From contig NW_017803280.1 in assembly GCF_001625305.1 (NCBI RefSeq), forward strand, positions 327,694 to 391,693: a DNA stretch of 64,000 bases. Direction: 5' to 3'. The translations under genes and the position numbers were made by a program. Shown one piece after another: positions 1-40,756 of the stretch (its first letter is position 1; the number at the start of each line of letters is the position of its first letter). The stretch comes from Branchiostoma belcheri. Taxonomy: Eukaryota > Chordata > Leptocardii > Amphioxiformes > Branchiostomatidae. The notes under the pieces were generated by a model. It did no database searches. It was not told the origin of the DNA and worked only from the letters and a program-made list of their open reading frames with translations.

Positions 1-306
1 ACAGAAAAAGTGTGATCTATTGTATTCCAAGAACAAACAATAGAAAAGATATTCAAGTCTAGCATTATTATTAGAGTAGCCACATTGAGTTTTCATATTC
101 CCTAAAATAGTTCCATCAGGTTGGTAAACTAAAGGATGCAAATGTTCTGATTTACACAACCAATTTATTTTGCATCCTGAGTTTTTTTATTACTTACAAT
201 AAACCTTTAGGGCAAGAATTCGGAAAAATTCTATTCTGTCATTGCACTACGACCCATAAAGTTAGTGCCTCATGCTCTTAAAGCCATCTTTAAAGCCATT
301 TAAGTG

Positions 307-712
307 GCGTCGGGTGGTGTAGTGGTTAGAGCAATCGACTATGAACCGGGGAGACCGGTTCGATTCCGGGTCGTACCCGGTACATGTCTGAACATGCGCC
401 CCGACGTTGTGCCCTTGGGAAAGGCACTTAACACGACTTTCCTCACTCCACCCAGGTGTGAATGGGTACCTAACTTCGGTTGGGGAAAGCCGTATTGAGG
501 TCACCTTGTGGCGCCGAATGGCAGCCGCACAGACCCTTGCGACAGTTCCACAAAAAATAATTGTGGAACAAATATGTGTATCATGCGTATTATTTGATTG
601 TTGTAATTGTTGTGATTTGTGTTGATGATTATTATGTGATACCCTGCATCAATCCAGCCGTATAAAGGCTGCGACTGCACGGGTACTGTTTGGACAATAA
701 AAAAAAATTATT
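307..712 (+). mobile_element. tRNA-derived SINE, family A, full length
   Basis: The head holds an A-box-like TGGTGTAGTGGTTAGAGCA and a B-box GGTTCGATTCC, followed by the core CCCTTGGGAAAGGCACTT found in every SINE of this window, a unique body, and a tail ending ACGGGTACTGTTTGGACAAT plus A-rich sequence. An inverted near-identical copy lies at 16363-16745. It sits in the last visible intron of the SLC17-like gene, about 28 bp past the donor at 740 in the direction of transcription. Confidence 0.8.
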
Positions 713-740
713 ATCTTCATGTTTTTAGATGTTGACCTAC

Positions 741-3118
741 CGAACACGTAGAAAGGTGTTTGCCAGGCCAGTCTTTGCGTTATGAAGCCTGTTGCGAATA
801 TTCCAAGGAACTGGCCAACGTACAATGCTAAAGAAATTTGAAAAGCAAAATACAATAAGAGGTTTAGGAAATTCAGTTTTCCCTTTGCAAAATTACCTTA
901 AACTTAAGACAGGCATATCATAAAGGATAATCATAATCCTTAACTATACAAATTAGCCTCTTTTACATAAGTATATTAGTTTTCGGTCGTCACTAAATAA
1001 GTTTTTCATAAAATTTAATGTTTTTGACTAAATTTCATGCCATCCACAAATAGCTATGTATTGCAACATTAATTCATATAACACACACTACTCTAAACTT
1101 TGTATTTACTGATATTTTTCAAGATTTTGATTAAACATAACCCTCTGACATATTACCTGCAAAGATGTAAGGTGAAACTCCTGCACTCTGCTTTGGTGTC
1201 AAGTGTTGGCTAAGCACGCCGTAAGCAGCGGGCTCGCATAGTCCCTGTTACAAGAGGAGACAATAAAGCGACAGTGCTGACAAATATATCAAGTATAATT
1301 TTGGTGAGAACAGTGATAAATGATTACATAATAGAATAAAAAAATTCACTGAATGAGATAACGTGTTACAATATTCAGAAATATTATTACATAATATAAC
1401 CAAAATTTAAAACAGACTTGACCCAAACACTCAAAAATTCAAGGCATCTAAATCAAACTGTTGGTATGCTATTACTAATAAATATCGTTGATCTGAATTG
1501 ATATTAAAACTCATCATTGTCTCCCAATTTAAATCTTGAACCAGTATGTGTCAAATCACTTGCCTGTTTTGTAGTTTATTGTTTTCGTATTAAACACAAT
1601 CCTTACCTCTACCAGACCTGCCACAACACGTTGGGTTATTGCCGTCTCAAAGCGACCGAACATAAAAGGCGCAACACAGTGAGCAATGGAGCTTGCGCCG
1701 ATGGAGGCCAGGAAAATCCTGAAAATTTAGCACTATCGGTTAATGAATGAATGAAGACCTTTGTTGTACATTTTGCCCCACTGGGCTAAAGACAGGTCAC
1801 ACATTGACAAAGTACATCATCAATGTTGATAATAAAAGCGGCTATAGTACACAAGTACGTTCAACTTCCTCTCGCTTTCTGGTAATGTAGTTGGCTGTAT
1901 GAGTAGTTAGAGCTGGTTTGTTAAAGACTACAAGGAATATAAATTTCTCAATACTATTCAAATACTTAAATTGGGAGTATTTGATTGACACAAAATCGAA
2001 AAGATCGTTTCTTTCGCTGTCATACATGGAACAATCCACAATAAAATGTACCTCGTCTTCTACTTAATAAAAATGAGCATTTTCTCAATTGCTATCAAAC
2101 CATTTTATAACATACAACTGAGGCTATGATATTATAGGAGTCTACAAATCTCTTGTTTGATTTTGTTTCCATTCAACCTTTTGTATAATTTAAAGCAAAA
2201 CCACCAATTGTACACAAAATAAATTCTTTAACAAAAACCCTCACCTCATAGCAGAATATCGATAGGCCAGATAACCCCCGATGAAACTTGAGGGCAGCAG
2301 GCCAATGTAGACTGAACTCAGTATCGCACCAACTTGGAACTGGCTGTACTGTATCTGGGACTGTTGAAGAAATACCAACAGAAATTTTTATTGCTATTTT
2401 TACAGAGGGTGTGAAGAATAGGTATCACTGGTCAGTTCAACTAAGCTCGACAAAAAATGTAAAACATTATCAAAGGAAGACACTTTTAAATATATCATAT
2501 CATGTAAAAATATAGACGTCATCAATGAAGTATGTAAGTATATTTCAAAATGTTTCAAAAAGAGAGAAGAAGCCATTAGAACTTAGATATATGCCACTTT
2601 ATATATATATTTCTTCTTCTTTAGCATTGTATACCTTAGACTGATGTTTGCCTTTCTATATTACCATTGTTGTAGTACATTCTAGTACATTGTACTCTGT
2701 ACATCTGTGCATTTATCCCCCCGGGGAATGAACATGCAATAAAGTTTCAATATGTTAAACATAGAACTAATAGTAGTTTACGTAAAATTATAGCAGAACG
2801 ATTATTACATATGCATACATTATGTATTGGCCGTATTTACTCCTACTACATGTATTTGAGTTCAGGTTATAATTACAACGAGCAAAAATCAATCAGGGTG
2901 TCAATATATGTGCTTATATATTATGAAAAAAAAGCTACACATAGCTTACCTTAGAGACACTCGTGTTCGTCTTGTTCTCTGGTGGCATCTGTAAATCCAC
3001 CAGCACAACAGACACACTGCTCCGTCCTGCGTACTGAAATAGAATCCCACAGAAGAGAAGAACACACAGCAATTTGCTGGACGAAGGTATGGCGTCCGTC
3101 GAATCGATGTCTGCCATC
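741..3118 (-). CDS. SLC17-like major facilitator transporter, 5' part (five coding exons, partial)
   Basis: Five exons join in frame on the minus strand: 3118-2950, 2360-2245, 1718-1607, 1244-1157 and 827-741, each with GT/AG borders. The start is the ATG at 3117-3115, just inside an exon preceded by a clean pyrimidine-rich acceptor. The translation opens with MADIDSTDAIPSSSK, then a first membrane segment (LLCVLLFCGILFQYAGRSS) and a luminal loop with NKT and NTS sequons. Later parts include GAILSSVYIGLLPSSFIGGYL, RVVAGLVEGLCEPAAYGVLS and LAWQTPFYVFG, which line up with the conserved transmembrane 2-5 blocks of SLC17 anion/sialic acid/glutamate transporters (RxxxGLxEGxxxPAxxxxxS, WxxxFYVFG). 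The family moves organic anions across plasma or vesicle membranes; the substrate cannot be told here. The last donor (740) is open and the rest lies beyond position 1. Family is fairly certain, subfamily is not. Confidence 0.78.
1745..1815. repeat. Retroelement 3'-end fragment
   Basis: The phrase ACCTTTGTTGTACATTTTGC followed by CCCACTGGGCTAAAGACAGG recurs with changes at 33010-33060 and 52085-52130. It looks like a dispersed SINE or LINE tail. The family was not identified. Confidence 0.4.
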
Positions 3119-3667
3119 CTGAAAAATACTGTAGTCTGTTTTATTTCTATACGATTCTCCATTGACGCTCGGTTATGGTCTCATTCATGAGTTTTTTTCC
3201 ATACATTAGAAACCATGCATTAATGAGTGACTTACGAGACCGTGTTCCCTATGATCCTACATTAAATCAATTGATATCTTTCATGCTATGTTGAGCACAC
3301 TTACTCTACGTCTCATAAAAAAATTGCCAACGACTACTATACACACAATCCACTTTTATAGGAATTACAAACTGCAATTAGCGGCTGCCCGCAAGTGGCC
3401 CTCCCGCGCTGCAAACCTACGACCGCACAACTCACAACAATGGACTGTGCACGTCCGACCTAGCGCGCGGCTGCCGACAATTATGTCCTAATTTCATCAG
3501 TTACAAACAAGCTTTCACCGCTTTGACGTTTTACATCAGTTGGGATGGCTAAAGGGAAAATTCTCACCAATAAAAACACTCGTTCATACAGCCGTTTAGT
3601 TTTTGACTTGGTACCCTTTTAGGGAGACCTTATTGCCATTGTTACAAAAGTACTAAGATCTCCTCCA

Positions 3668-3990
3668 CAAGTTCCACCACAAAGGCTAAACCACAGTTTC
3701 CGCCACACAGGTTATCACCACAGTTTCCGCCACACAGGTTATCACACCACACAGGTTTTTCGCCACACAGGTTTATCACCACACACCTAGTTTCCGCCAC
3801 ACAGGTTTATCACCACACAGCTTTTTTCGTCACACAGGTTAACGTTTATCACCGTCCCAGTTTCTGCCACACAGGCTGCACCACACAGGATTTCCAACAA
3901 CACAGTGCCAACAGTTTCCGCCACATAGGCTACGCAACACAGGTTTTCCAACGAACAGTTTCTGCCACGCAGAGTCGTAACAGTAGGGCA
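3668..3990. repeat. Degenerate minisatellite
   Basis: Units built on CCACACAGGTTATCACCACA and GTTTCCGCCACACAGG repeat imperfectly for about 320 bp with units of roughly 20-30 bp. The minus-strand open frame across it is a product of the repeat and not a gene. Confidence 0.75.
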
Positions 3991-4753
3991 GATAGTACTA
4001 TTAGATCTTGCCATAGGAACACATGCTTAAATACACTATTTCAACACCTCATGAAAGTACTTGCCCATACTTCAATCTCAAAATTTTTTCTGCACCAGGT
4101 AGCAACAAGGGTCTGATTCCCAAAAATAGAAAGGAAACAGGGGGTTGACCATCTCAAATTCCCGCCACAGCTGATGATAGTAAAAAAAACCTCAACTTTG
4201 ACCTACATTTTCCTTGGTATCCATCCGACCTAGCCACTCACATCTCTCACTACGCCCACTAAACTGGTGAAATAAACAAAACTTGACCAATGTAGGAAAG
4301 TTTAGACCCTACCTGTGCCTTCCAGCCCAAAAATCTCCAAAATGGAACAAAGTTTTCAAGAGAAAAAGGATTTTCAAAGGTATTAACTAGGCACTACAAT
4401 CCCATTTTTTGGCCTCTACTGCGCAACGCAAATGTGGTGTCTGCCCAGTAATACCTCAGGGCCTGGAGGCCCCGGATGTTGACCCACTAAACTCTTGACT
4501 TGAGGTACTACCGATGGCCGGATTTCATGACCACTTTCGCAAGGTTAGAACCGGTTTTCAAGACAGTAAAAATTGATTGAAATCTAAAAATGCCACAGTC
4601 CCTTAGACCCTTAGACCCCTTCCCCAACACACTGTTGTAGAACATCCTTTGTTCAAGCCTCCAATTGTCCAAATCAGCGCACACCGCCGCAGGTGACTCC
4701 TTACAGGTCACTCTTGTTCTGTTTCAAGTGGCATAGACAATTTGCAAAACGAC

Positions 4754-4756
<3 letters not shown>

Positions 4757-4807
<51 letters not shown>

Positions 4808-4818
4808 ACACACACACA
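4757..4818. repeat. (CA)n microsatellite
   Basis: An almost uninterrupted CA tract with one T substitution near its end. Confidence 0.95.
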
Positions 4819-4964
4819 AAACTAGTTAACAGCTGTTATATCTTGCATTATATGTTGTACTGTATTGTATTACACGTCATATCTTCGTCACAACGTACGC
4901 CATGGCACCTATAGCATTAAATAACCCAATGGTCAAGGCCGTATGACAGACAAACCTACGATAC

Positions 4965-5239
4965 AATAGCCACCTGGTGGGGTCGTGTGGCGCAGCGGCA
5001 GCGTTCTCGACTCGGAACCAGAGGCCCCGGGTTCGAGTCCTGACATGCCACCGATCTTGTACCCTTGGGAAAGGCACTTTACACGACTTTCCTCACTTCG
5101 CTCAGGTGAAAATGAGTATTGTTCTGTCCCTGTGTTGGTGGCGGCATTAATATAAGTTGAGAAAACTTGAGTGTGCCGTCATCACGTCTTGTGATTGCAT
5201 GTTTCGGAATATATATAAAAAAAAAATAGCCACCTGGTG
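4965..5239 (+). mobile_element. tRNA-derived SINE, family B, with 15-bp target site duplication
   Basis: The element at 4980-5224 starts GGGTCGTGTGGCGCAGCGGC (A-box region), has B-box GGTTCGAGTCC, the shared core CCTTGGGAAAGGCACTTTAC, and ends in an A-rich tail. It is flanked by perfect direct repeats AATAGCCACCTGGTG at 4965-4979 and 5225-5239. That is a hallmark of LINE-assisted retrotransposition, and the perfect duplication suggests a recent insertion. Confidence 0.9.
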
Positions 5240-5509
5240 TTTTACTCCGTTAAATTTGAGGTACTTGTTTCAGGACTAAACACACACACAATCACACACA
5301 CACACACAAACAAACGCACAAATTATGCTTGAACGTGCTTTGTAAGCTTTGACATCACTTAGGCTAGTTATCAAGTTACTTCACTCTAATGAACCGAATT
5401 ACCAAGAAAAGTAACCAATATACTCATCTTACCTTGAGGTGCGTAGTTTAAACTTGCTAGATATTGGATACACTTCAGGGGTATTGCAGTATACTAGTAA
5501 AAGCCGATG

Positions 5510-5720
5510 TGGGGTCGTGTGGCGTAGCGGCAGAGTGCGCGACTCGGAACTTAGAGTCCCGGGTTCGAGTCCTGACATGCCACCGATCTTGTGCCCTTGG
5601 GAAAGGCACTTTACACGACTTTCCTAACTTAGCTCAGGTGTAAATGAGTATTGTCCTGTCATGTATTTGTCCCCTGTGTTAGTTGAAAAAACTTGGACGG
5701 TACCAAGTAAATAGGGGTGG
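5510..5720 (+). mobile_element. tRNA-derived SINE, family B
   Basis: Contains GGGGTCGTGTGGCGTAGCGG, B-box GGTTCGAGTCC and the CTTGGGAAAGGCACTTTACA core, in the same order as the copy at 4980-5224. The 3' part is diverged. Confidence 0.8.
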
Positions 5721-6593
5721 TCGTGAAACTTCGTGCCACTATTCACCTTCATTAAATGACCACTATTTAATATATTTGTCAGTAATCAATACATAATTCC
5801 ATCGATATATTTGAAAGATCCTGCACACATTATAAGCTAATAGTCGTCTACAAAACGTTGGTTCATAAGGCCATGTTGATTTGATTATACGGATGAGATC
5901 CGCGTGCCTCTACCGAATTGAAGTCAGTTTTGTAGAGATGAAGATGCGAGGGTGACTATTGTCAGAGTGCTGTGCCCACGATAAAGGTAGAAAAAAGTCC
6001 TAAATGGACATTCGGTGAATGCCATCATTGATCTTATTGCTAAGTAGCTATGTCGTTTTGTTGGGCCTTTTGCAATAGCCAATGGCTGTGTTACCTTTTA
6101 ATCAAAATGCCATACAACGATATCAATTGACATGAAAGGTTATTAGGAAATAGATTCATACTATACATGTAATTTAGTATAGCAGTGCTAAAGAAGAGTG
6201 ATGCATGTCACTCGAAACGCCCGGAAGCAATTTCAATGATGTATCGAGCAATATTCAGATCTATTAGTTTTACACTGTATACATTTAATATCATTTCATG
6301 ACTAATGGTCGCTTCTCATCATTGACTTTGTCATTTTTGCTACCGTCTCGTTGAATTTCGTCATCTTTAATTTCGCCATTTTGATCCGAAAATAGATTTT
6401 GCTACATGCAATCATAAAATGTCCTTGATCAATGAGACAAATAAAAACAAAGAAAATGAGGTATAAGATCTCCGAATTCTTGTTGCACTTAATTTTCGAA
6501 GCATTTCTTATGTCACTCCGCTTGTTATAGTAAGGAGGAGAAGGCATTAGAACGTGGATAACTATCACGACGAAAAAAATCGCCTTTTAATCG

Positions 6594-6953
6594 TTAATCC
6601 TCAAACACCCAAACTTGTTTTGTGACGGAAATGACCGAACGGGGTCCAACTGGACCCCATTTGTTTTCTTTTAAATTTATCTTCCTTTTTGCATTCTTTT
6701 AGTGATTTTAGTGAGTTGTAAAAATTTCCAGCTCATTATCATAATTTATGCAAAAACAGGATGAGGCCTGCAGGCATGAACATGGGGTTGACCTTTGACC
6801 TCATATGATTGTCAAATTGTTAAACTTCTGAAAGCCTGATGACCTAATACCTGAGGTTGAGGTTACTTGGCAAACTGCATAATATTAAAGCAATAATGCT
6901 TCCTTGAAGACATATTGGTCCAAATGGACCCCGTTCGGGCGTTTGAGGGTTAA
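6594..6953. mobile_element. TTAA-flanked inverted-repeat element (piggyBac-like MITE)
   Basis: TTAA occurs at 6594-6597 and 6950-6953. Inward lie imperfect inverted repeats: left TCCTCAAACACCC, then CGAACGGGGTCC; right, read inward, CCCTCAAACGCCCGAACGG, then GGTCCA. The length is about 352 bp and there is no coding capacity. TTAA target duplication is typical of piggyBac-type transposition; the family assignment is inferred from this. Confidence 0.65.
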
Positions 6954-7477
6954 GCGCTCCCTACATCTGCTTGGAGACTACAGTGCCCCCGAGGGCATGT
7001 TTAGAGGGTTACGTCATGAAGGTAACACGAGCCACGCCCAACACAAAAGCGTCCCGGCACCACGATGAAAGTGATACTGCAAACCTTTAGAAAACAGACC
7101 GAGCGGCGAACAGCCATATTACAAGCACGCCCATTGTGTAGCGTGTAGAAAATATCCCTACAAAATCATACCTCAATTCGTTATTTTTCTCAGTTTCACA
7201 GTATTTGTACATTCTTAAGAAACGAGAAGATATCCAATGGCTTGTCACATGAAAAAGAAAATTCTGGGCCAAGTCATTATGTCACCCTTGACCTTTTTTG
7301 GCACCGGAGGCGTATGAGGAAGTAGAATGAGGAAGTTGTTCGCCCACAGAAGACTTTCAACTTGTCACGACGAACAAGTACTTTTAGTGGGAAGTTAGCT
7401 ACTTCTCTGCCGTGTTCTTGAAGTGTACTGAGAAGGGAGAAGCTACTGTTGGACTCCCTTGGCCAAAGAAGGAAATC

Positions 7478-36583
<29,106 letters not shown>

Positions 36584-36689
36584 ATAGTGTGTGTAATATA
36601 GACTTCACTGACTATATACAATGCACTCAGCAAAATTGTTACAAATTTTGCTATGCTTGAGGTTCACTTGTGCTGGGTAGGACCTATTA

Positions 36690-37083
36690 GGCCATGTTGA
36701 TTTGATTATATGGATGACATCCTCTGGGAACCCCAAAACTGATGCAAGCGCGCGAATGAAAAAAAAAAGTTTTGCAAAAAAAAAGTTGCTTTCATGAAAT
36801 CTACGTTGTTATGGAGGTCGAACAAATGACACAGAGTATGGTATGGCGAATAATCTACTCTTTAAATTCATTTCTTTGCATTTTAGTTTTTGTTTGATTT
36901 TGGCATTCTACGACGTTGGAATCGTTTTCAAATATTTTTTTTTGCAACTTTCGGTATAGATTTGCTCATTTTGCAACTGTTTTGTACAATTTACAGTGTG
37001 GTTGGAAACTTTTTTTTTTGTTGGAAACGGCCGAAAATTCATGCGCGCGCGGATGTCATCCATATAATCAAATCAACATGGCC
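36690..37083. mobile_element. Harbinger-like palindromic MITE, copy 2
   Basis: Inverted ends GGCCATGTTGATTTGATTAT; TTA on both sides as a 3-bp target duplication. Confidence 0.88.
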
Positions 37084-37659
37084 TTACTAGTATATAAAAT
37101 AATCTTTAAACTAGTAAGGTAACATTTTAAAAGCATAGTGCATAGTGTTTACCTTCAAATATGGGCTGCTCTGTTACTCTTACACAAACACATTCACACA
37201 TATGGTCAGACAGGAGTCTAAATCCCTCCAGCTATAAAATTGCAACATGATGTGACCCAACGCTAGTTACCATGGTGAGAGATGGTCTGGTTCAGGCCAT
37301 TGACGTTATTGGTTTAGAGAAGAAGAAACAGAGCAAAAATAATATTTTTCTTTGTATAAACATAAATAGAATCAACACAAAGAAGTGCACACATATCTTT
37401 ATACTATGTGAATTACAAATATGTGACTCAACGAGCGGAAAGCCAGCTATCACAGATAGATTGTAGTGTTATTCGTCTCCAGTGATGTATATGATGTTTA
37501 TAGGTGTAGAATATAGGTAGTTATTTTAGCCACTTTATGTTGCTGAGAACCTAATTGATGCCTTACTGTTATAGGTATGTAGTATGTTATTTCTATACTT
37601 ATCAAGTTACATTGGAAGTTTTTGTCACCAGGGCAAGTAAAGCATTTCATTTGTCATCA

Positions 37660-38143
37660 GGCCACAGCAAGTAATTTTTATGGATGACATCAGTGCCCGC
37701 ATTAATTTTTGCCTGATTTGGGGAAAAAAAAGAAATTTTTTCTTCTGACAGTGGTCAACATGCTGAAAGTGGGCAAATATGTGTGTTGCCATGCCGTAAC
37801 ATGGATGGCAGATAACTATGAAGAGAGGAGACAAGACAAGGATCTGATTTAATGTTTTGTCTTCTACCTTGATGCAGTGATTATTTCATTCCTTTTATAA
37901 GTGATGTTCCAAAATGAATCAAAACCGTTTGTACAATGATTAAAAACTTTTCTATTCAGTGAGAAATGGATGTTGTAGTAGTTGGCAGTATAGGTATCAT
38001 TTCTTGTTTACAAGGTTCATGATGTCAAAATTGGAAAATGTAGGAATCTTGTTTGTGTGAGCCCTCCTTGTTTTTTTTTACCCTCTTGCATTAGATTTAG
38101 AGTCTGTGGAGGATGTTTTCCATAAAATTTACTTGCTGCGGCC
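37660..38143. mobile_element. Harbinger-like MITE, variant C
   Basis: The left end GGCCACAGCAAGTAATTTTT then ATGGATGACATCAG; the right end ATAAAATTTACTTGCTGCGG then CC. The interior phrase GACAGTGGTCAACATGC recurs at 42509-42908. Confidence 0.7.
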
Positions 38144-38226
38144 TAATGTGCTTGCTGTTTACAGGTGTAGAATATTAGATAGTTTTTAGCCACTTTATGT
38201 TGCAGAGAACCTTATCAATTAAGGGT

Positions 38227-39303
38227 TAATGACCCGCCCCGAGGTGAATATGGTGTGATAAAGCCTTGTCAGTTGCCATAACCACCGAATGAAGCCACCA
38301 AGTGAGCGCAGCCTATCCAAACTGATGCAGTTAAGAGTGACACAATGTACAATTTACCCGTTGCACATGCTGAATAGAACATAGTTCCATTTGGAGTCAC
38401 CTGAGGTCACTGGGTAGAGTTCACGTTAACTGGGTCACAGGCAGGGAACAGGTGTTCTTATGGGAGTTACCCGAGGTCATTGGAGCACAACTCAAGTTAT
38501 TTTTGGATTTTTTAGAACTAGAGCCGTGTTCTATTGGGTCACCTGAGGTCATATGCGGGTGATTATTGGGTTGTTTAATGTATGGATTTGGATAAATAAA
38601 TACCCGATTTTGACTCTATTTGTGACAATACGGCGACATAAGGAATGTGGAATGGAGCCTTCTGATTGGTCAACGTCACCCGTCTATATGATAATTAAGG
38701 GTTAATGTCCCGCCCCGAGGTGAATATGGTGTGATAAAGCCTTGTCAGTTCCTATAACCACCGAATAAAGCCACCAAGTGAGCGCAGCGAACGAGGTGGC
38801 TTTATGAGGTGGTTATAGCAACTGACAAGGCTTTATCACACCATATTCACTGAGAAAGGGCGGGATATTAACGCTATTATCATATAGCTTACACGATAGC
38901 CTATCCAAACTGATGCAGTGAAGAGTGACACAATGTACAATTTACCCCTTGCACATGCTGAATAGAACATAGAATATTTGTTCCATCTGGAGTCACCTGA
39001 GGTCACTGGGGGGGTTCACGTTCTATGGCCTTCTATCTGGGTCACAGGCAGGGAACAGGTGTTCTTATGGGAGTCACCCGAGGTCATCGGAACACAACTC
39101 AAGTTATTTTTGGGTTTTTTAGAACTAGAGCCGTGTTCTATTGGGTCACCTGAGGTCATATGCGGGTGATTATTCATTTTGTTTAATGTATGGATTGGGA
39201 TGAATAAATACCCGATTTTGACTCTATTTGTGACATTACGGCGACATAAAGAATGTGGAATGGAGCCTTCTGATTGGTCAACGTCACCCGTCTATATGAT
39301 AAT
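38227..39303. repeat. Direct duplication of a ~400-bp unit with an embedded palindromic MITE
   Basis: Units at 38312-38697 and 38898-39303 share CCTATCCAAACTGATGCAGT, GAGTCACCTGAGGTCACTGG, AGAACTAGAGCCGTGTTCTA and TTCTGATTGGTCAACGTCAC. Before unit 1 lies only the left half of the 162-bp palindrome whose complete copy (38706-38867, TTAA at both ends) separates the units. A related single unit is at 49920-50120. Confidence 0.75.
38702..38871. mobile_element. TTAA-flanked palindromic MITE, 162 bp
   Basis: Starts TGTCCCGCCC and ends GGGCGGGATA between TTAA sites. The arms share AATATGGTGTGATAAAGCCT and TGACAAGGC, ATAACCACC. Same type as 10102-10264. Confidence 0.8.
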
Positions 39304-39789
39304 GCCTTAAAATACATGTATTTAATATGTTAGTTCTTGTTCTTCAGCTACATTGTAAGTTCTTGTCACCAGGGCAAGTAAAACATCTCAATTGTCATTT
39401 CTGTAGATCCTGTATGTAAATGTTGAATCAATTACAAGTATAGATTTAGAATTATGTCAGTAATGTTACATGTGAAACATAGTTTCATAGTCACAGTATA
39501 TTTCTTGACATACTAACTATTCAGTTTAGTGTATTGTTCAGAATGTTCTGATATGTTTTTGCTGTGATATCACTGTTGCAAAAATTGTCGTTTGCCATGT
39601 TTGAAATAAAATGATTAACACCACAATGTGTATTGTTGTGATTCTGTTTATAATACTATGACTGTTGCTAGTAATGGTAATAAGTGGGGTAGAGGACCTT
39701 CAGAATTGGACTAGAGTACAACAAGATGGGATTTCAACCTAACTTTTTCATGTATCCCCTTGCATTGCTAGAGATGAGCATAGGGTATA

Positions 39790-40135
39790 GAATTTTCTTC
39801 TTACACAACCATGGAGTTTCTCACCTGCTTACGTTTCGATGTCTATCAGACACCTTCCTCAGAGCTTCTGACTGGAGTTCTGCAACTCGCCGCTATTTAA
39901 CGCCAAAGTAGGTGGCGCTTTTGCGGCGAGAATGCAATCCCAAACGTGGCTGAGCTGTGGCTGGGNNNNNNNNNNNNNNNNNNNNCGTTTGGGATTGCAT
40001 TCTCGCCGCAAAAGCGCCACCTACTTTGGCGTTAAACAGCGGCGAGTTGCAGAACTCCAGTCAGAAGCTCTGAGGAAGGTGTCTGATAGACATCGAAACG
40101 TAAGCAGGTGTATAAGAAGAAAATTCTATACCCTA
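39790..40135. repeat. Long inverted repeat around a 20-N gap
   Basis: The left arm (TTACGTTTCGATGTCTATCA, CGCCACCTA-type block reversed, GCGGCGAGAATGCAATCCCA) is the reverse complement of the right arm (TGGGATTGCATTCTCGCCGC, TCTGATAGACATCGAAACGT). The gap lies at 39966-39985. GAGGAAGGTGTCTGATAGAC followed by CGAAACGT is like the motif seen at ends of Penelope-like elements; this assignment is tentative. Confidence 0.6.
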
Positions 40136-40363
40136 AGTATCTTCCAACCTGATAAAATTATTTACGGAAATTAGAGATGAGCATGTTTTGAATCAGTTGT
40201 GTTCTAAAGCGCTTGTTATCATATGTCGGTTACTACATATATATGAGCCATGAAAATCACAATATTTCATATCATATCAATTCATAATAGTTTACTTCAC
40301 AATTCTTCACAATCAACACACCTGGTATGATGATCTCTACATCAATACATAGTTTGTAAGTAA

Positions 40364-40756
40364 GGCCATGTTGATTTGATTATATGGATGACATCCGCGC
40401 GCGCATGAATTTTCGGCCGTTTCCAAAAAAAAAAGTTTTCAACCATACTGTAAATCGTACAAAACAGTTGCAAAATGAGCAAAAATATACCATAAGTTAC
40501 AAAAAAATTAATAAAAGCTATACCAATGTCGTAGAATGCCAAAATCAAACGAAAAAAGACGAAATTGTAAAGAAATGAACTTGAAGACTAGATTATTCGC
40601 CAGACCATATTCTGTGCCATTTGCTCAACCCTCATGACCACGTAGATTTCATAATGAAAAGAACTTTTTTTTTGCAAAACTTTTTTTTATTCGCACGCGT
40701 GCATCAGTTTTGGGGCTCCCGGAGGATGTTATCCATATAATCAAATCAACATGGCC
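40364..40756. mobile_element. Harbinger-like palindromic MITE, copy 3
   Basis: Inverted ends GGCCATGTTGATTTGATTAT, with TAA on both sides as the target duplication. Opposite internal orientation to copy 2. Confidence 0.88.

Larger units (their letters stand above)
3119..7477. other. Intergenic region between the SLC17-like gene and the receptor phosphatase
   Basis: The region separates two divergently transcribed genes and so should carry both promoters. It holds a minisatellite (3668-3990), CA repeats (4757-4818, 5280-5310), two SINEs and a TTAA-flanked element. No convincing protein-coding exon was seen; the short open frames lack splice or homology support. A 5' untranslated exon of the SLC17-like gene may lie around 3340-3490, where the sequence is GC-rich, but I cannot define it. 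Confidence 0.5.

Noticed and set aside
1-306. Next exon of the SLC17-like gene at the left edge
   Set aside because: A donor-like GTAAGTAA on the minus strand near 190-197 was seen, but the upstream sequence has no family-like peptide in the required phase.
38978-39169. Open frame in the duplicated unit (VTGGVH...EVIG repeats)
   Set aside because: It arises from the GAGGTCACTGG-type phrases of the repeat and is not conserved as a frame in the other unit copies.
39790-40135. Hammerhead ribozyme in the Penelope-like motif
   Set aside because: TCTGATAGACATCGAAACG resembles the core but lacks the CUGANGA sequence and the flanking stems.
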